A stretch of DNA of 64,000 nt from Mactromeris polynyma (Eukaryota; Mollusca; Bivalvia; Venerida; Mactridae): assembly GCA_032209605.1 (NCBI GenBank), contig JASFXZ010000005.1, positions 28,694,905 to 28,758,904 of the forward strand, given 5' to 3'. Below are positions 23,455 to 34,922 of the stretch, one piece after another (the stretch's first letter is position 1; the number at the start of each line of letters is the position of its first letter). Both the position numbers and the translations under genes were made by a program. The notes under the pieces are model-generated. The model did no database searches, was not told the origin of the DNA, and was given only the letters and a program-made list of their open reading frames with translations.

Positions 23455-24110
23455 TGAAATATTCTTAGTGTAAAATATGAAAACGTGTGGTAATTTACTT
23501 CATACAGATGTACCCTTTAACACTGCATGGTCACTTTTCTCACATGCTTACCTAAACCACAAATACAGATGTCCTATACCGGTATTTTCTATCCTGACCT
23601 ACGCGCCGAGTTAACCGTCTAGCGTAGTAATTACCTGTATTGGACTCCTGTTTTGCAGTTTCAGGAAACAAGAAAAGTTACATTGCAATGTTTTAGAGTA
23701 GGTCTGTATGATGGCATTAATACGGTGGCATAGATGTGACATGTGTAAAATTATTTTTATCTCGTGGCCACAACTTACTAACTCGTTCCCACGACATAGT
23801 TATCGCGTGGCCACGACTTAACTATCACGTTCCCACGACATAGTTATCGCGTGGCCACGACTTAACTATCACGTTCCCACGACATAGTTATCGCGTGGCC
23901 ACGACTTAACTATCACGTTCCAACGACATAGTTATCGCGTGGCCACGACTTAACTATCACGTTCCCACGACATAGTTATCGCGTGGCCACGACCTACTAA
24001 CTCGTTCGCACGAGATAAAAATAATTTCACACATGTCACCTCTATGCCACCGTACATTAACATGCCATTTTCGCAAAAGTATTACCTTGCATATTTTGAT
24101 AGACAATGAG
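23455..24110 (+). mobile_element. R-B dispersed repeat, interrupted by a foldback element
   Basis: About 300 bp match the sequence at 30010-30350: GTGGTAATTTACTTC, ACCGGTATTTTCTA, CCTGACCT, GTCTGT. After the foldback insert at 23721-24054 the match resumes with CATTAACATGCCATTTTC and TTTTGATAGACAATGAGAC. The family has no coding capacity that I can see. Confidence 0.65.
23721..24054. mobile_element. Foldback-type element with 46-bp inverted termini and 44-bp internal repeats
   Basis: The termini 23721-23766 and 24009-24054 are reverse complements over 46 bp with about two mismatches (TACGGTGGCATAGATGTGAC start). Inside, ACGACATAGTTATCGCGTGG occurs five times at 44-bp steps (about 23791 to 23967), alternating with CACGACTTAACTATCACG. 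CATTAA flanks both sides (23715-23720 and 24055-24060) as a 6-bp target duplication. Two other copies of the surrounding R-B repeat (near 30281 and 48663) lack the insert. The architecture recalls foldback elements, with no coding capacity. Confidence 0.85.
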
Positions 24111-24440
24111 ACGATCTACCTTTAAGTTATGTGCAGTGCAGTGTTTATTTAATTAAGAATCATAAAGAACGTGTGCTGCTGCAATTAAGAGTGAAAGAAC
24201 AACTACAAATCAAGTTAGACAATTTTACCAATTACATAAGACATTTAACCATTTCAGTTGTATTACAACAGCAACATAAACATTTCATTTCTCGCATTGT
24301 GTGTACGACATTAAAACGTGAGGATGGGGTATGTAATCAATTCTAATTTAGTACGAGCGTATAATACCGTAATAAATACAACATGCAGAACTAAGCATGT
24401 GTCTGAAGAACAACAGTAGCGGGTTACAATATCCATAAGT
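24111..24440. other. Intergenic DNA, no gene seen
   Basis: No supported exon; a 71-codon frame has no recognisable product. Confidence 0.4.
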
Positions 24441-24900
24441 AAGCCATACCCAGTTATTAAATTATATGGGACTCATATAGGCCCCTTATTCATTTTTATA
24501 TGGGCCACAAATGGGCAACCCATATATAGCCCTGATGGTTTTTGCGCACAGAATTGACTCGGGTTCCACATGTTGGATCTATATGGGTCCGATATGTGCC
24601 CCGCATCACATTAATATGGGCACTCTATATGGGTCCTTTACAGGCAGTCGATATAATGGGCTCTTTCATTGCTATTATTTTCATTTCTTCGTCACATTGT
24701 GTTGTTTCATCCGTCCGTCCATCCGTGCGTCCGTTCCGTATTCGTGTCCGTGCTATTTCTCAGTAACCACCGGCCGGATTTTAATGAAACTTAATGAAAA
24801 GCTTCACTACCAAGCGGAGATGCGCATATTGTTGGCATGATCCGGTTCGATGATTATTCACATTCTTCGGTGAGCATCCATCAGTTCAACTGATAATTTC
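24441..24900. repeat. ATATGGG-rich repeat followed by CCGTCCGTCC element
   Basis: From 24468 to 24670 the words TATATGGGCC, CTATATGGGTCC and ATATGGGC recur irregularly. Then a CATCCGTCCGTCCATCCG run leads into CTCAGTAACCACCGGCCGG and TTTTAATGAAACTT. That order resembles a repeat common in bivalve genomes (recall). No coding evidence. Confidence 0.45.
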
Positions 24901-25118
24901 TTGTTTGTTGTTTTGGTACTAGTTATTGGGGGAGGGGGGGACTAAGTGCACAATAGCATTCATTAATAGTCCTATATCTCTTAAGTTATCGTCGGGGAAC
25001 TACGATGAGCGACATGCAATGGATGTATAATTATCACATGACCGCTCGGCGACATCGGCGATTAAACACCAGTTATACGTTGAATGTTAATAGACATGGT
25101 CATGAAAAATACGATAAT

Positions 25119-25960
25119 TATTTTGATAATCCAGATGATGATAAGACGATAATGATAATGGTAATGATGATAATGATGATAATTATGATAATTATGATAA
25201 TGATGATGATGATGATGATAATGATGATAAGAATTATAATGATGATATTGATGATAATGGTGATCATGATGTTAATGATGATAATGATGGTAATGATGAT
25301 AATGATGATATTGATGATAATGATAATTATGATGATAATGATGATAATTATGATAATGATGATAATGGTGATCATGGTGTTAATGATGATAATGATGATA
25401 TTGATGATAAGGATGATAATGATAATATTGATGATAATGATGATAATGATGATAATGATGATAATGATGATAATTATGATGATATTGATGATATTGATGA
25501 TAATGATGATAATGATGATAATTATGATGATAATGATGATATTGATGATAATAATGATGATATTGATGATATTGATGATAATGATGATGATGATGATAAT
25601 TATGATGATAATGATGATATTGATGATAATTATGATGATATTGATGATAATGATGATAATGATGATAATGATGATAATTATGATGATAATGATGATATTG
25701 ATGATAATAATGATGATATTGATGATATTGATGATAATGATGATGATAATGATGATAATGATGATAATGATGATAATGGTAATCATGGTGTTAATAATGA
25801 TGATTATTGTGATGGTGGTAGTGTTGGTGCTGGAAATGATAAAGATGACGATGGTTATTATGATGTTAATGATGATGATGTAGAGGAGGTGGAGGATGGT
25901 GGTGCTGGTGGTGATTGTAGTGGTGATAAGGATGATAATGATGATTATCATGGTCATGGT
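25119..25960. repeat. GATGATAAT microsatellite, about 0.8 kb
   Basis: Nearly uninterrupted combinations of GAT and AAT triplets, mostly GATGATAAT and GATGATATT, decay to GATGGTGGT at the right. It generates long Met/Ile-rich open frames on both strands that are artefacts of the triplet period. Confidence 0.9.
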
Positions 25961-26700
25961 AGTGGAGTGTTACGACTACTACAGTGGTGTTTGTGATATC
26001 GATAATGACAGAGGTGGTATTGCTGATGATAATGTTGATGACGACGATGATCATGATGATGATGATAACGACGCTTCTCAACTGCACTTCTTTTGCAGTT
26101 TTTTTTTCCATTCGTGTCATTTCGTATTGTCATCCATACTTTTCATTATGTAAGACAAACAAATTTTGCAATACACGCACTTTTAGCCGGCGACCCAGGC
26201 ACAAAAAGAAAATGTAATTATTGAACGTCTGGATAAACATTTGATACAAAACATACATAATTGTCTGTAATAGTCATGTGCTATCAAATAACGATACATT
26301 CCATTAAATTCTCGTTTGCACAGAACGTCTCGCGAGATTGAGCACGTAGATATTATACGGTGGGAACGCCAAATGATACATCGGCTCCATTATCGGTTAA
26401 GTATTCACCTTTGAAGTTAAAACTGCATCACAATAGATACCATACGGTTTAAAAAGTGAATTCGTAAACAGTTACCATGTGTTTTTGATCATTCGGAAGC
26501 CCTCAGTGAATACTGGCACATACAGCTGGTATGCCGTATACTTGTTAGAGCATTATTTGGCTGCAACGATTGAATGTTTCCCTCAAAATTCGAACGAAGC
26601 AGATATTACCGACCGATTTACTTGCAAATCATTATATACTTAACGCCATTAAAAACGCAACCATATCACTAAATACTCTGTTAGAACTCTTTATCTAATT
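25961..26700. other. Intergenic DNA between two microsatellites
   Basis: No supported gene. The left 100 bases are a decayed edge of the GAT array. Confidence 0.4.
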
Positions 26701-26702
26701 GA

Positions 26703-26949
26703 AATAATAATGATAATAATGATAATGATGATAATTATGGAAATTATGGTAATGATGATAATGGTGGTCATTATGATAATTATGATAATTATGATAATTA
26801 TGATAATTATGATAATTATGATAACGATGATTATGATGATAAATATGATAATTATGATTATGGTGATCATCGTGTTAATGATGATAATGATGTTAATGAT
26901 GATAATGATGATAATAATGATATTGATGATAATAATGATATTGATGATA

Positions 26950-26981
<32 letters not shown>

Positions 26982-26986
26982 AAATA
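26703..26986. repeat. Second GATGATAAT / TATGATAAT microsatellite
   Basis: It is the same triplet style as 25119, starting with AATAATGATAATAATGATAA and including a run of TATGATAAT (9 bp) and a closing GATGATGATGAT run. Confidence 0.9.
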
Positions 26987-27069
26987 ATAATGAGTTCGAA
27001 TAGAGTGAAATATTATTTGTCCCTACTATGGACTTTTATATGAGAATATCACTTTCGCCTTCATTTTGT

Positions 27070-27297
27070 TCCAGCTGTCTGGACTTGTCCAGAGATGTAT
27101 TCCATCCATTAAATCCCCCTGTTTGTCCTCTTTGATTCTCCTTGTTACCCCTTGCGGTCGGCCGGGCCATTCCGTGCGTCCCTTTTCCCATACGTATGTG
27201 TCATTGGATTGCTGTTTTCCCGGAGGTTTGTGTGTGGAGGCACTGTCTTATGTGTGTGGCGTTTCCTGTAGCAACTTATTCTCTCTCTCTCTCTTTT
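27070..27297 (-). mobile_element. R-A repeat, partial copy
   Basis: It follows the reverse order of the 9597 copy: GGACTTGTCCAGAGATGTAT, TTGATTCTCCTTGTTACC, TTTTCCCGGAGGTTTGTGTG, TGTAGCAACTTATTCTCTC, then a CTCT run. Confidence 0.65.
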
Positions 27298-27820
27298 GTC
27301 TAAATCATACAAGACATAAATGGCATCGAAGACAAAATGGTCTTAAATCGCACATCAGAATCAAATGAGTTTAAATTTCAAAAGTTTAACTTTTAATCAT
27401 ACAACGTGGTATATAGCATTTGGACATTCACGATATATTAGTGTTGAAAATCAGTTTCTAAATCATAAAAATGGGCTCATATACATTGATGAAAATACTA
27501 AATGAACAGTATAATCCATTCCATGAAACAAATTGCTTTCTTTCTGAGATAATTGTATGTAGAAAGTGATAAAACATTTGAAGCACATTACAGTTTTCTC
27601 CATTACTCAGATTGCTATAGCAATAATATCGTAGTTTCAAACCACCCAAATTGCATTTTTAATTTACATAAACACATTATGTTGGTCTGATATTGACTTG
27701 TTTCAAAACCGAAAGTAACTAGAACAGAGAAGAACAGAACATTTGTTACGAAGTGTACAATGTACATAGTCAACACACATACATTGTTATAATACATTAA
27801 TGTACAATATAAGTACATTT
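27298..27820. other. Intergenic DNA, no gene seen
   Basis: AT-rich without supported exons. Confidence 0.4.
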
Positions 27821-27903
27821 TCAGTCGGACCTCGTTTATTCGACAACCTTCTATCCGAATACTCTGTATTATCCGAAATATATATCAGGTCCCGATGTAT
27901 AAA
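27821..27903. mobile_element. M-P family MITE, truncated
   Basis: TCAGTCGGACCTCGTTTATT and CTATCCGAATACTCTG match the right half of the 14233 element in reverse. Similarity stops where the AGGGATAAAGGGAGAG repeat begins. Confidence 0.6.
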
Positions 27904-27962
27904 ATGGATAAAGGGAGAGAACTCTAGAAGGGATAAAGGGAGAGTACTCGTGACAATCTCCT
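27904..27962. repeat. AAGGGATAAAGGGAGAG repeat, two units
   Basis: GGATAAAGGGAGAGAACTC is followed by GAAGGGATAAAGGGAGAG and ACTCGTGACAATCTC. It is the same 25-bp family as the array at 38505, including its ACTCGTGACAATCTC end. Confidence 0.6.
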
Positions 27963-29090
27963 GAGGCACTATATATACAAATGGAATGTTATAATATACA
28001 TTACATGTGTACTACGTCGTTCCATATTAAAACTGTATGAGACGTTTGCACAAAGGTCTACACACTATTACGATGAAAATCTAATAGGTTCATTCAAATA
28101 ACATAATTGCTACAAAACATGCGTAGTATAGTTGGATTTGATATATTTATGTCATCTATAGAAGCATCGAGATTCGTACATGAAATTTCTATGTGAATTT
28201 GTAAAGAAATTCTCCCTTAGGAAAAACTGAGACCACAGAAAATAAATTAAGAATATAATGTGACAGGATACAATCTAAACGGCATATAAAGTTTTACAAT
28301 ATGATACAATAATAGATATAAACATATATTAATTTGTCTTTGCTTTTCACAAATTAATAGATTGTAGGGTATGTCGGTCGAATCCAATGTTTTGTTGTCG
28401 CAACATATATATCAAGGCTTCAATCAAATTACTTAACTCAGTTGTGTCTGCAATAACTAATTATCGAAACCAGTCTAGAAAGAGATACCAGACTGTGGTG
28501 TCAGTGACATTGATATATAACTACATCTGTGTCACTGCTATGATTGAAGTTTGTATTGCGATGCTTAGATTTGTATGCGTTTTTTTCTCCTATTTGATAT
28601 AAAGAGACACATTAGTCATAAGACTACCATTAGTTCTGAAGAAAGTCGGTGAGATGGTCTCTGATTATCGAGAAGATGTGGAAGTCAGGACTCTAGAAAT
28701 CCACTTGCCCGACGTCCCGGACTTGTCTAATCCGTCTGAATCGGGCTACCTACAGTTGAATTGAAGTCCCGGACAAGTCTGTTTTAAGCTAACCAACATC
28801 AGCAATTGTTCAATTAAAAGTCAAACCTTAGAATCCCACAAACGCATACATGTGATTATTAAGTTTAGATTGTGGAGCTGTCATTGTGTAAGTTTATTTG
28901 TTACTAAATTGACCGATATTCTCGAACCACTAGCTTCCTAAGTCGGACAAGTCAAATTTTGCATTTCCTTTAGTCCGGGCCAAGTGTCTTTGAAAAATAT
29001 TTCTAGAAACCTGAAGGAAAGTTTTTTAAAACTGTTCCATGAAAAGATGATCTAATTAATGAGGTGGTCTTATTTGTACATGGTATTTAA
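27963..29090. other. Intergenic DNA with a CCGGACAAGT-rich repeat
   Basis: Between 28690 and 28990 the words CCCGGACTTGTC, CCCGGACAAGTC, GTCGGACAAGTC and GTCCGGGCCAAGT recur in both directions, suggesting a decayed dispersed repeat. No exon is supported. Confidence 0.35.
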
Positions 29091-29094
29091 GGGA

Positions 29095-29250
29095 TCGTTA
29101 GACAGTCATCCTGTAGAATCGGGTTCGATTCCCGAGTTGGGCAGGTTATGTTCTTCCGTGACATTGGCTACGGCCCTGCCCCCCCCCCTCCCCACATGCA
29201 CATGTGAGGATGTTGTCAGTTACATGTAACAGAAACAGGATGAAAGCATA
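29095..29250 (+). mobile_element. tRNA-derived SINE, 5'-damaged
   Basis: GGGTTCGATTCCCGAGTTGG is a box B with T-arm. It is followed by GTTATGTTCTTCCGTGACA, the same body start as the SINE at 53808. The box A side is degraded and a C-run interrupts the body. Confidence 0.55.
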
Positions 29251-29306
29251 CAAACAAATTTCATCGTATAAATGATGTAAACTTGACCAACCACCACCAC
29301 CATCAT

Positions 29307-29600
29307 CTTATTCTTGTTCTTCTTGTTCATCTTGTTCTTCTTGTTCTTCTTGTTCTTCTTGTTCTTCTCATTCTTCTCATTCTTCTCATTCTTCTTATTC
29401 TTCTCATTCTTCTCATTCTTCTCATTCTTCTTATTCTTCTCATTCTTCTAATTCTTCTCATTCTTCTTATTCTTCTTATTCTTCTCATTCTTCTCATTCT
29501 TCTTATTCTTCTCATTCTTCTCATTCTTCTCATTCTTCTCATTCTTCTCATTCTTCTCATTCTTCTCATTCTTCTCATTCTTCTTATTCTTCTTGTGGTT
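29307..29600. repeat. Pyrimidine-rich 9-bp array (ATTCTTCTC)
   Basis: ATTCTTCTC and ATTCTTCTT units repeat about 30 times after a TTGTTCTTC start. The plus strand is almost all pyrimidine except for one A per unit. Ile/Leu and Arg/Met frames across it are artefacts. Confidence 0.9.
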
Positions 29601-30009
29601 AAGGTAATCGGGTATACATGGATATTGTCCACTTGAACAATTTTATAATATTATATCGGAGTACTCCGTCTTACAAGTAGGTCGAATGCGTGTCGCAGAA
29701 CATGGGCTTACACAATTGTCATGGTACCATTTGAGTTCAACATATCTGCACAATCTGTCGTAGAAAAGTATAGTTATCTTAGAAATAGGATATAATTATA
29801 CAATTGTTTCCGACTTAATGCGGGCGTATTCAAAATCAATACCCTTTATCATACTGTAAATTAACGCTTCATAGCGTGCTACATCAAATCGATCTTGTGG
29901 CTAGTTTATTTTTTTGTGTTCCTAGACGACGGCTGTAAAACGCATATTATTCTTTTCAGTATTCATCCCGCTTTGCAATTATGTATTATTATGGTGGCAT
30001 TATATTTTA

Positions 30010-30350
30010 TTTCATTTAATGGTACAAAATAGCCTTAGTGTTAAATATGAGAAAATCGGTCACCGTGGTAATTTACTTCGTACAGATGTACTTTACAAAA
30101 CTGCATTGTCACTTTTCTTACATGATTACAACATATTAAAGTGTCCGATACCGGTATTTTCTAACCTGACCTTTGCACCGAGTTAGCACCAGCATAGGAA
30201 ATACCTGCATCGGACTTGTGTTTTGCGGTTCCAGGAAAATGTTTAAGAAAAGTTACTATACAGTGTTGCAGACTATGTCTGTGTGAAGGCATTACATGCC
30301 ATTTTCTCAAAACTATTGCGTAACATATTTTGATAGACAATCAGACTCTT
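30010..30350 (+). mobile_element. R-B dispersed repeat, copy without foldback insert
   Basis: It aligns with 23455-24110: GTGGTAATTTACTTCG, ATACCGGTATTTTCTAACC, TGACCTTTGCACCGAGTTAG, GTCTGTGTGAAGG. Crucially GGCATTACATGCC lies where the other copy holds the foldback element. Confidence 0.65.
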
Positions 30351-30394
30351 ATCAATGTTCAATCATCAAGGGGTTCAACTAGGTGATGAGTCCA

Positions 30395-30565
30395 AAAGGG
30401 TCATTTTGATAATTGTTGAACGGACTTTACACCATTTTAAAGCCAAAATACCTATAATTTAGAGATAATTGACCCTTAAGTCAGAATCCTAAGGGTCAAC
30501 ATGTGACTTTTTGGAAATTCCGGGGGTCAAGGGGTCATTTCAAGTGTCTTATTAAACCCCTGATC
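30395..30565. mobile_element. R-C dispersed repeat
   Basis: AAGGGTCATTTTGATAATT, CCTATAATTTAGAG, TTGACCCTTAAGTCA, GGGGGTCAAGGGGTCA and CAAGTGTCTTATTAAACCCC match 43585-43745 in the same order. Coding capacity is not evident. Confidence 0.5.
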
Positions 30566-32560
30566 ATATAATATATACAGAACAGACGATGACAATACAA
30601 ATACATTGCCCCCTCCATACTGGAGTTACGAGAGACTATATAGTAATCAATTTATACATATATGAGTTTTATGTACAAAAACAAATAGTAAGGATCAAAT
30701 AAAAATGTTATAAAACTAATATGTGGATATGTAAATATTGTTAGGCAAAATACAAATTGCCCATTTTCAATTCAAATGTTGTTTGCTTGTGTATCGTTTC
30801 TCCACATACATAGTCACGTGTGATCAGTTATTTGGGGTTGTAACAGATGCACATACAAACATATTTTGCTTTATAACTATTTTTAATAACAATTAACAAC
30901 TGGTTTTTCAGTTTTATATGCATATAGGTAAATATTTGTTACACACTATTGTGTAATGTCTAATATCTTAACGTATCATGTGATATTTTGATGTTTTATT
31001 GTAATGTCTAGTCTCTTATAACTCTTATTAAGAGTGGCTATATACTAACAGTTGGCTATGTTTTTATGCTATTGTAAAATGTATGTACATGTATATAGAT
31101 GAGACAAAATAAAGATTATTATAATATATGAAATCATGATAATGATTCACATTAATATAACAACAACAACAACAATATTTATTCAGCTATTAAGCATAAC
31201 TTAGCTTCTAGCCTACATAATATACATATAATATAATGTAATGTAGTGGTATAGACAAGTTTTATATAAAGCCATGAAATATAAAGGGGATGAGAGTGAC
31301 ATAATCAGTTGAAAATCACCCATACACAATAGATAATGATTGCTTTATTGAAGTACATAATATCACTTTTACAAATCTCACAGATGTTGAGAAACTTATA
31401 TATATTCTCTCCAACAATTATATTGTAAAATTTTCCGCCAAAACCTGCTTTATGATTTTACAATTGAGGGAAAGTATTTTAAATATATAATTTATTATTA
31501 CATTTTATTACATTACTAACAACTTTTTACAAAACTGATATATAGCCATTCGTATGTTTTTATGTAAATGTTTCCTTTTAAGTCACTCGATTATAGTTTA
31601 AAATTAAATATTTATGTTAATAATTTAGCTACACGATAGTCTTATAATATATCGTATACATTTTGTATAATTTTATGTATGAGGTGTATGCTTGTATAGT
31701 CTCTTATAATTCTTATTTGAATGGCTTTGTGCAATGCAATATGTTCTTTATAGTCTTTACTATATGTATATCTATGTTTGTACAAAGATGAGACTTTATA
31801 AAATAAATAATAAATTACCAAATACACATTTTTTCTTATTTCAATTCAGTTTATGAAACACGTTAAATTATTAAGAATAACCACATCTTTTGAAGAAAGT
31901 ACTTGAATTAATTTAAACATATGTAACATGTATTTGAGATCGCAATACGCTTCCGTATATTATAATATAACAAAAAAATATTCGCTATAAACAACACCAT
32001 GTTATCTTATTTCACAGAAAAAGCATTTAAAACGTGTAAATCAACAAGAAAAGACGTGTTTTTTCTTGACTGTGCGTGGTATTTAAACATCAAAGTTATA
32101 CTTCGCAGGACAATATGAGATAAATACGGATTATCTCTATTTAGCGTTGCTCTTTGAAGAACAAATATGTACGTATTAAAAGAAGATAGGATTTTTATTA
32201 TCATTATACAATATAACACCGATTATCCGACACAATCGGTTTTACGGTATAATCAACGGATATATAATCAGAAGAATTATATCAATGGTGACAATTATTT
32301 CAATAATAGGATTAAAGATATTGTCACAGGTTGTTCTAACAAGTTTCTGAACCGATTTACTCTTGTTTGACGCACGATTCGCTCAAAATCAAAGTAAACG
32401 CAATCAAGGCCATTCAGTCACTTGACAACACTCAAACACTTATCTATAACAAACAAACACACGTATTAAATGGTTCATGGCGGCTCCCCTTTAAAAACGG
32501 TTGCCCCTCCTGGATTCCAGCCATACTTTAAGATGACCGCATTAAGTACAGTGCCCTAGA
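30566..32560. other. Intergenic DNA with two diverged copies of a LINE-3'-end-like sequence
   Basis: About 31010-31125 and 31695-31812 both carry TAGTCTCTTATAA, a TCTTATT word and an end of the GATGAGAC...AAAATAAA type. This resembles 3' tails of invertebrate LINEs, though no coding part remains. The rest is featureless AT-rich DNA. Confidence 0.35.
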
Positions 32561-32631
32561 AGTTGGAACGAATATTTTACAACAAATCTATCTTATCTAT
32601 TTATACGGTCAGATACCCCGTACGGGTATTA

Positions 32632-34400
32632 ATGGCATCGCATAAGGAGTTGGGACTTGAGGAGAATAAAACCGAACTGGAGACTGTTGCGATGGCTCAT
32701 AAGAGGACATCGAAAGAATTGAGTCATTCGTTGACTAATTGGAGGTAAGAATAGAGTTTAATTACATTACTAATTAATTTACAATTAAACTACATTGCAC
32801 TTTATATTACGATTTGTGTTAAAGAAGTGTCTGACTATTTGACAACTGTACCATCATATTTCATTGTTGCCTCTGATGACCATTTCTCCCTCTCTGACTA
32901 TATACGCGGCAAAACACGTTGTTATATGTTGAATGCCTGTATGGTATAAAGTTGTATTGGCGTCTAGGATATTTGTAGACTTTTTTTTAATTTGAACAAA
33001 TTCAAGGACGGATATTTTTGTAACCAAACCCAGGCGAACGCATATAACTAATTTACACTCGGAAGTAACTATTTTAGATTGATGTTATAACTTCTGTCAA
33101 AGCCGTTTTATCACGTTGCGACCGGAAAAAATATAACATTATATCCGCGTGTGTTAATTAGACTTATTACCCTTCTTGTCTGACAGGGTTTAAGCAATGT
33201 ACAGCGTAATTAGTCTGTACATTTTATTTATCACATCTTTATATTAACACACCTGAGTTGGTATAAAAATACGCTTGTGTATTTATGAGGGTAATAAAAT
33301 TAATAATTGTAAGACCTAGCATTCTCGGCGAAGTCAGAAAGTGTGATATCGTTTTTTCCCTGTAAAACGTCAATAAAAGTTCGTGTCAATTAAGTACAAT
33401 TCTTGTAAGTTAAACCACATAGGAATTTCGTTTCCACAGAATTTTTCATTTTTTACTTGTTAGATGTCTAATCTTATTTTCAAAACATTGAAATTGATGT
33501 TGGAATGTAAAACTTGTCGTAAAATAAGGTAACATGTTTTGTGGAATCTTCTGAATGCGTCTGGTTGCACACAAAACCCCAAGCAATATTTTAACATTTT
33601 TTCGTACGAACAAATTTGAGTACGAGTTACTTGTCACTTTGAAAATGCTTACTCGTGTTTTTTTGGTTATTTATCTCCAGAAAGCACCTGGTTGCGCGCA
33701 AAACACCGAACAATATTTGTTGACGAACAAATTTGAGTACGAGTTACTAGTAATCTTGAAAATGCTTATTCATTTTATTTTTGCCAATGATTATGGTTGT
33801 ATACACATTTTACAATTCAAAAATCAATAAATTAATTATGAATTTTCATACGAACACAGTTATCGTTTGAAACTAACGTCAATTTTTTCTTTCGTTCCAG
33901 AAAAATGCAGTCGACGGGAACAGACGTCGTAAAATGACGCTGAAACATCGTACTCGCCGAGAGTTGGTTGAAGACGCGAGAGTTGTCGCCTCCATATGAA
34001 GGTAAGCACCGTCTGCTACAAAATGGCTGTCGTTTCAGTTCGTCTTAAATTACAAATTCTATTTCAAATAAAGCAATATTTATGAATGTTTGGAGCACTG
34101 AGATTTAAATATCCACGTACATTGTCGCTGGTATTTCAAAGACTGTTCAATACATATCACCAAAGACGGTATATATTAAATAGGTTTTAACTCCATTAAT
34201 GAAAAAAATATCTTCATGATTCTTCTGCACAACTTCGGACGGTATACTTGATGTATAATTTATTCCTTGCATTTATTTTTCAGAATGATACTCAATAGAA
34301 TACACAAAGAATGTAATCAAACGAGAAAACGAGATAGTCTGGTTCCAAGTCGACAGTAGGGATCCCAGTTATTCAAAGCAATCCGGTATGCAGTTCGCTG
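32632..34400 (+). other. Candidate spliced transcript (49-residue ORF or lncRNA)
   Basis: Three segments have good junctions: an exon ending at 32744 (TTGGAG then GTAAGA), an exon 33901-34001 (TTTCTTTCGTTCCAG before it, GTAAGC after it) and an exon from 34284 (ATTTATTTTTCAG before it). An ATG at 32632 opens 37 codons, and the frame crosses the first splice (AG then A, Arg) and stops at 33935-33937, giving 49 residues, Lys/Glu-rich and without a known domain. The GC content of both exons is above the surroundings. Start and end of the transcript are unknown. It may be a lncRNA. Confidence 0.35.
33555..33775. repeat. Tandem duplication of about 129 bp
   Basis: CTGGTTGCACACAAAAC near 33560 and CTGGTTGCGCGCAAAAC near 33689 each lead to CAAATTTGAGTACGAGTTAC and a GAAAATGCTTA word. 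It lies in the first intron of the candidate transcript. Confidence 0.75.
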
Positions 34401-34409
34401 AAGGTCGAA

Positions 34410-34920
34410 AACTCGCCGGTGACCATTTCGAGCGCGGACAATTTCGCGAAATGGCAAATGCGGACTGCAGATAGTAATCGTTTTACAATCAGTCTTTCAA
34501 AAAGTATAAATCGAGAGAGACAAAATTGTGATAGCTTCCCATTTCACAAAACGTTCGTCAAAAATGAACCATTTTCGACCCATTTCGCAAATAAACTACC
34601 ATTTCGCATCAATCTCCTTTGAGAATCGGATAAAGCACATGAGAAGGCAAGATTTAGCACGTGCTAAATGTGGTCAGTCTTGAAGTATTGTTGTTATTGT
34701 TGTTGGTTGTTATTGTTGATTATATATTTTGTTTCTCAATCTCCAGTGCGCATGCGCATACAATATGAAAATCTTAAATGTTTGGCCGAACCGAATTTTT
34801 TTTTTTTTAATTTCATATTATTTTTTTGTTACCAATGTTGTTGTTGTTGTTGTTACTTGTTATGTTTATTTTAAGTATATGTTACTCGTTTTTAAGTTTT
34901 TACATCGTCTTTGATGCATA
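34410..34920. other. Region rich in CATTTCGC words and TTG repeats
   Basis: Between 34420 and 34615 CATTTCGC, ATTTCGCGAAAT and related words recur at least five times. GTTGTTGTTG runs follow near 34690 and 34840. No coding evidence. It may lie in the last exon of the candidate transcript. Confidence 0.3.
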
Positions 34921-34922
34921 AT

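Noticed and set aside
25005..25957. Long Met/Ile-rich frames on both strands
   Set aside because: Triplet microsatellite (GAT/AAT); both strands are open only because the period is three.
29283..29636. Leu/Ile-rich and Arg/Met-rich frames
   Set aside because: They come from the ATTCTTCTC array; no coding evidence.
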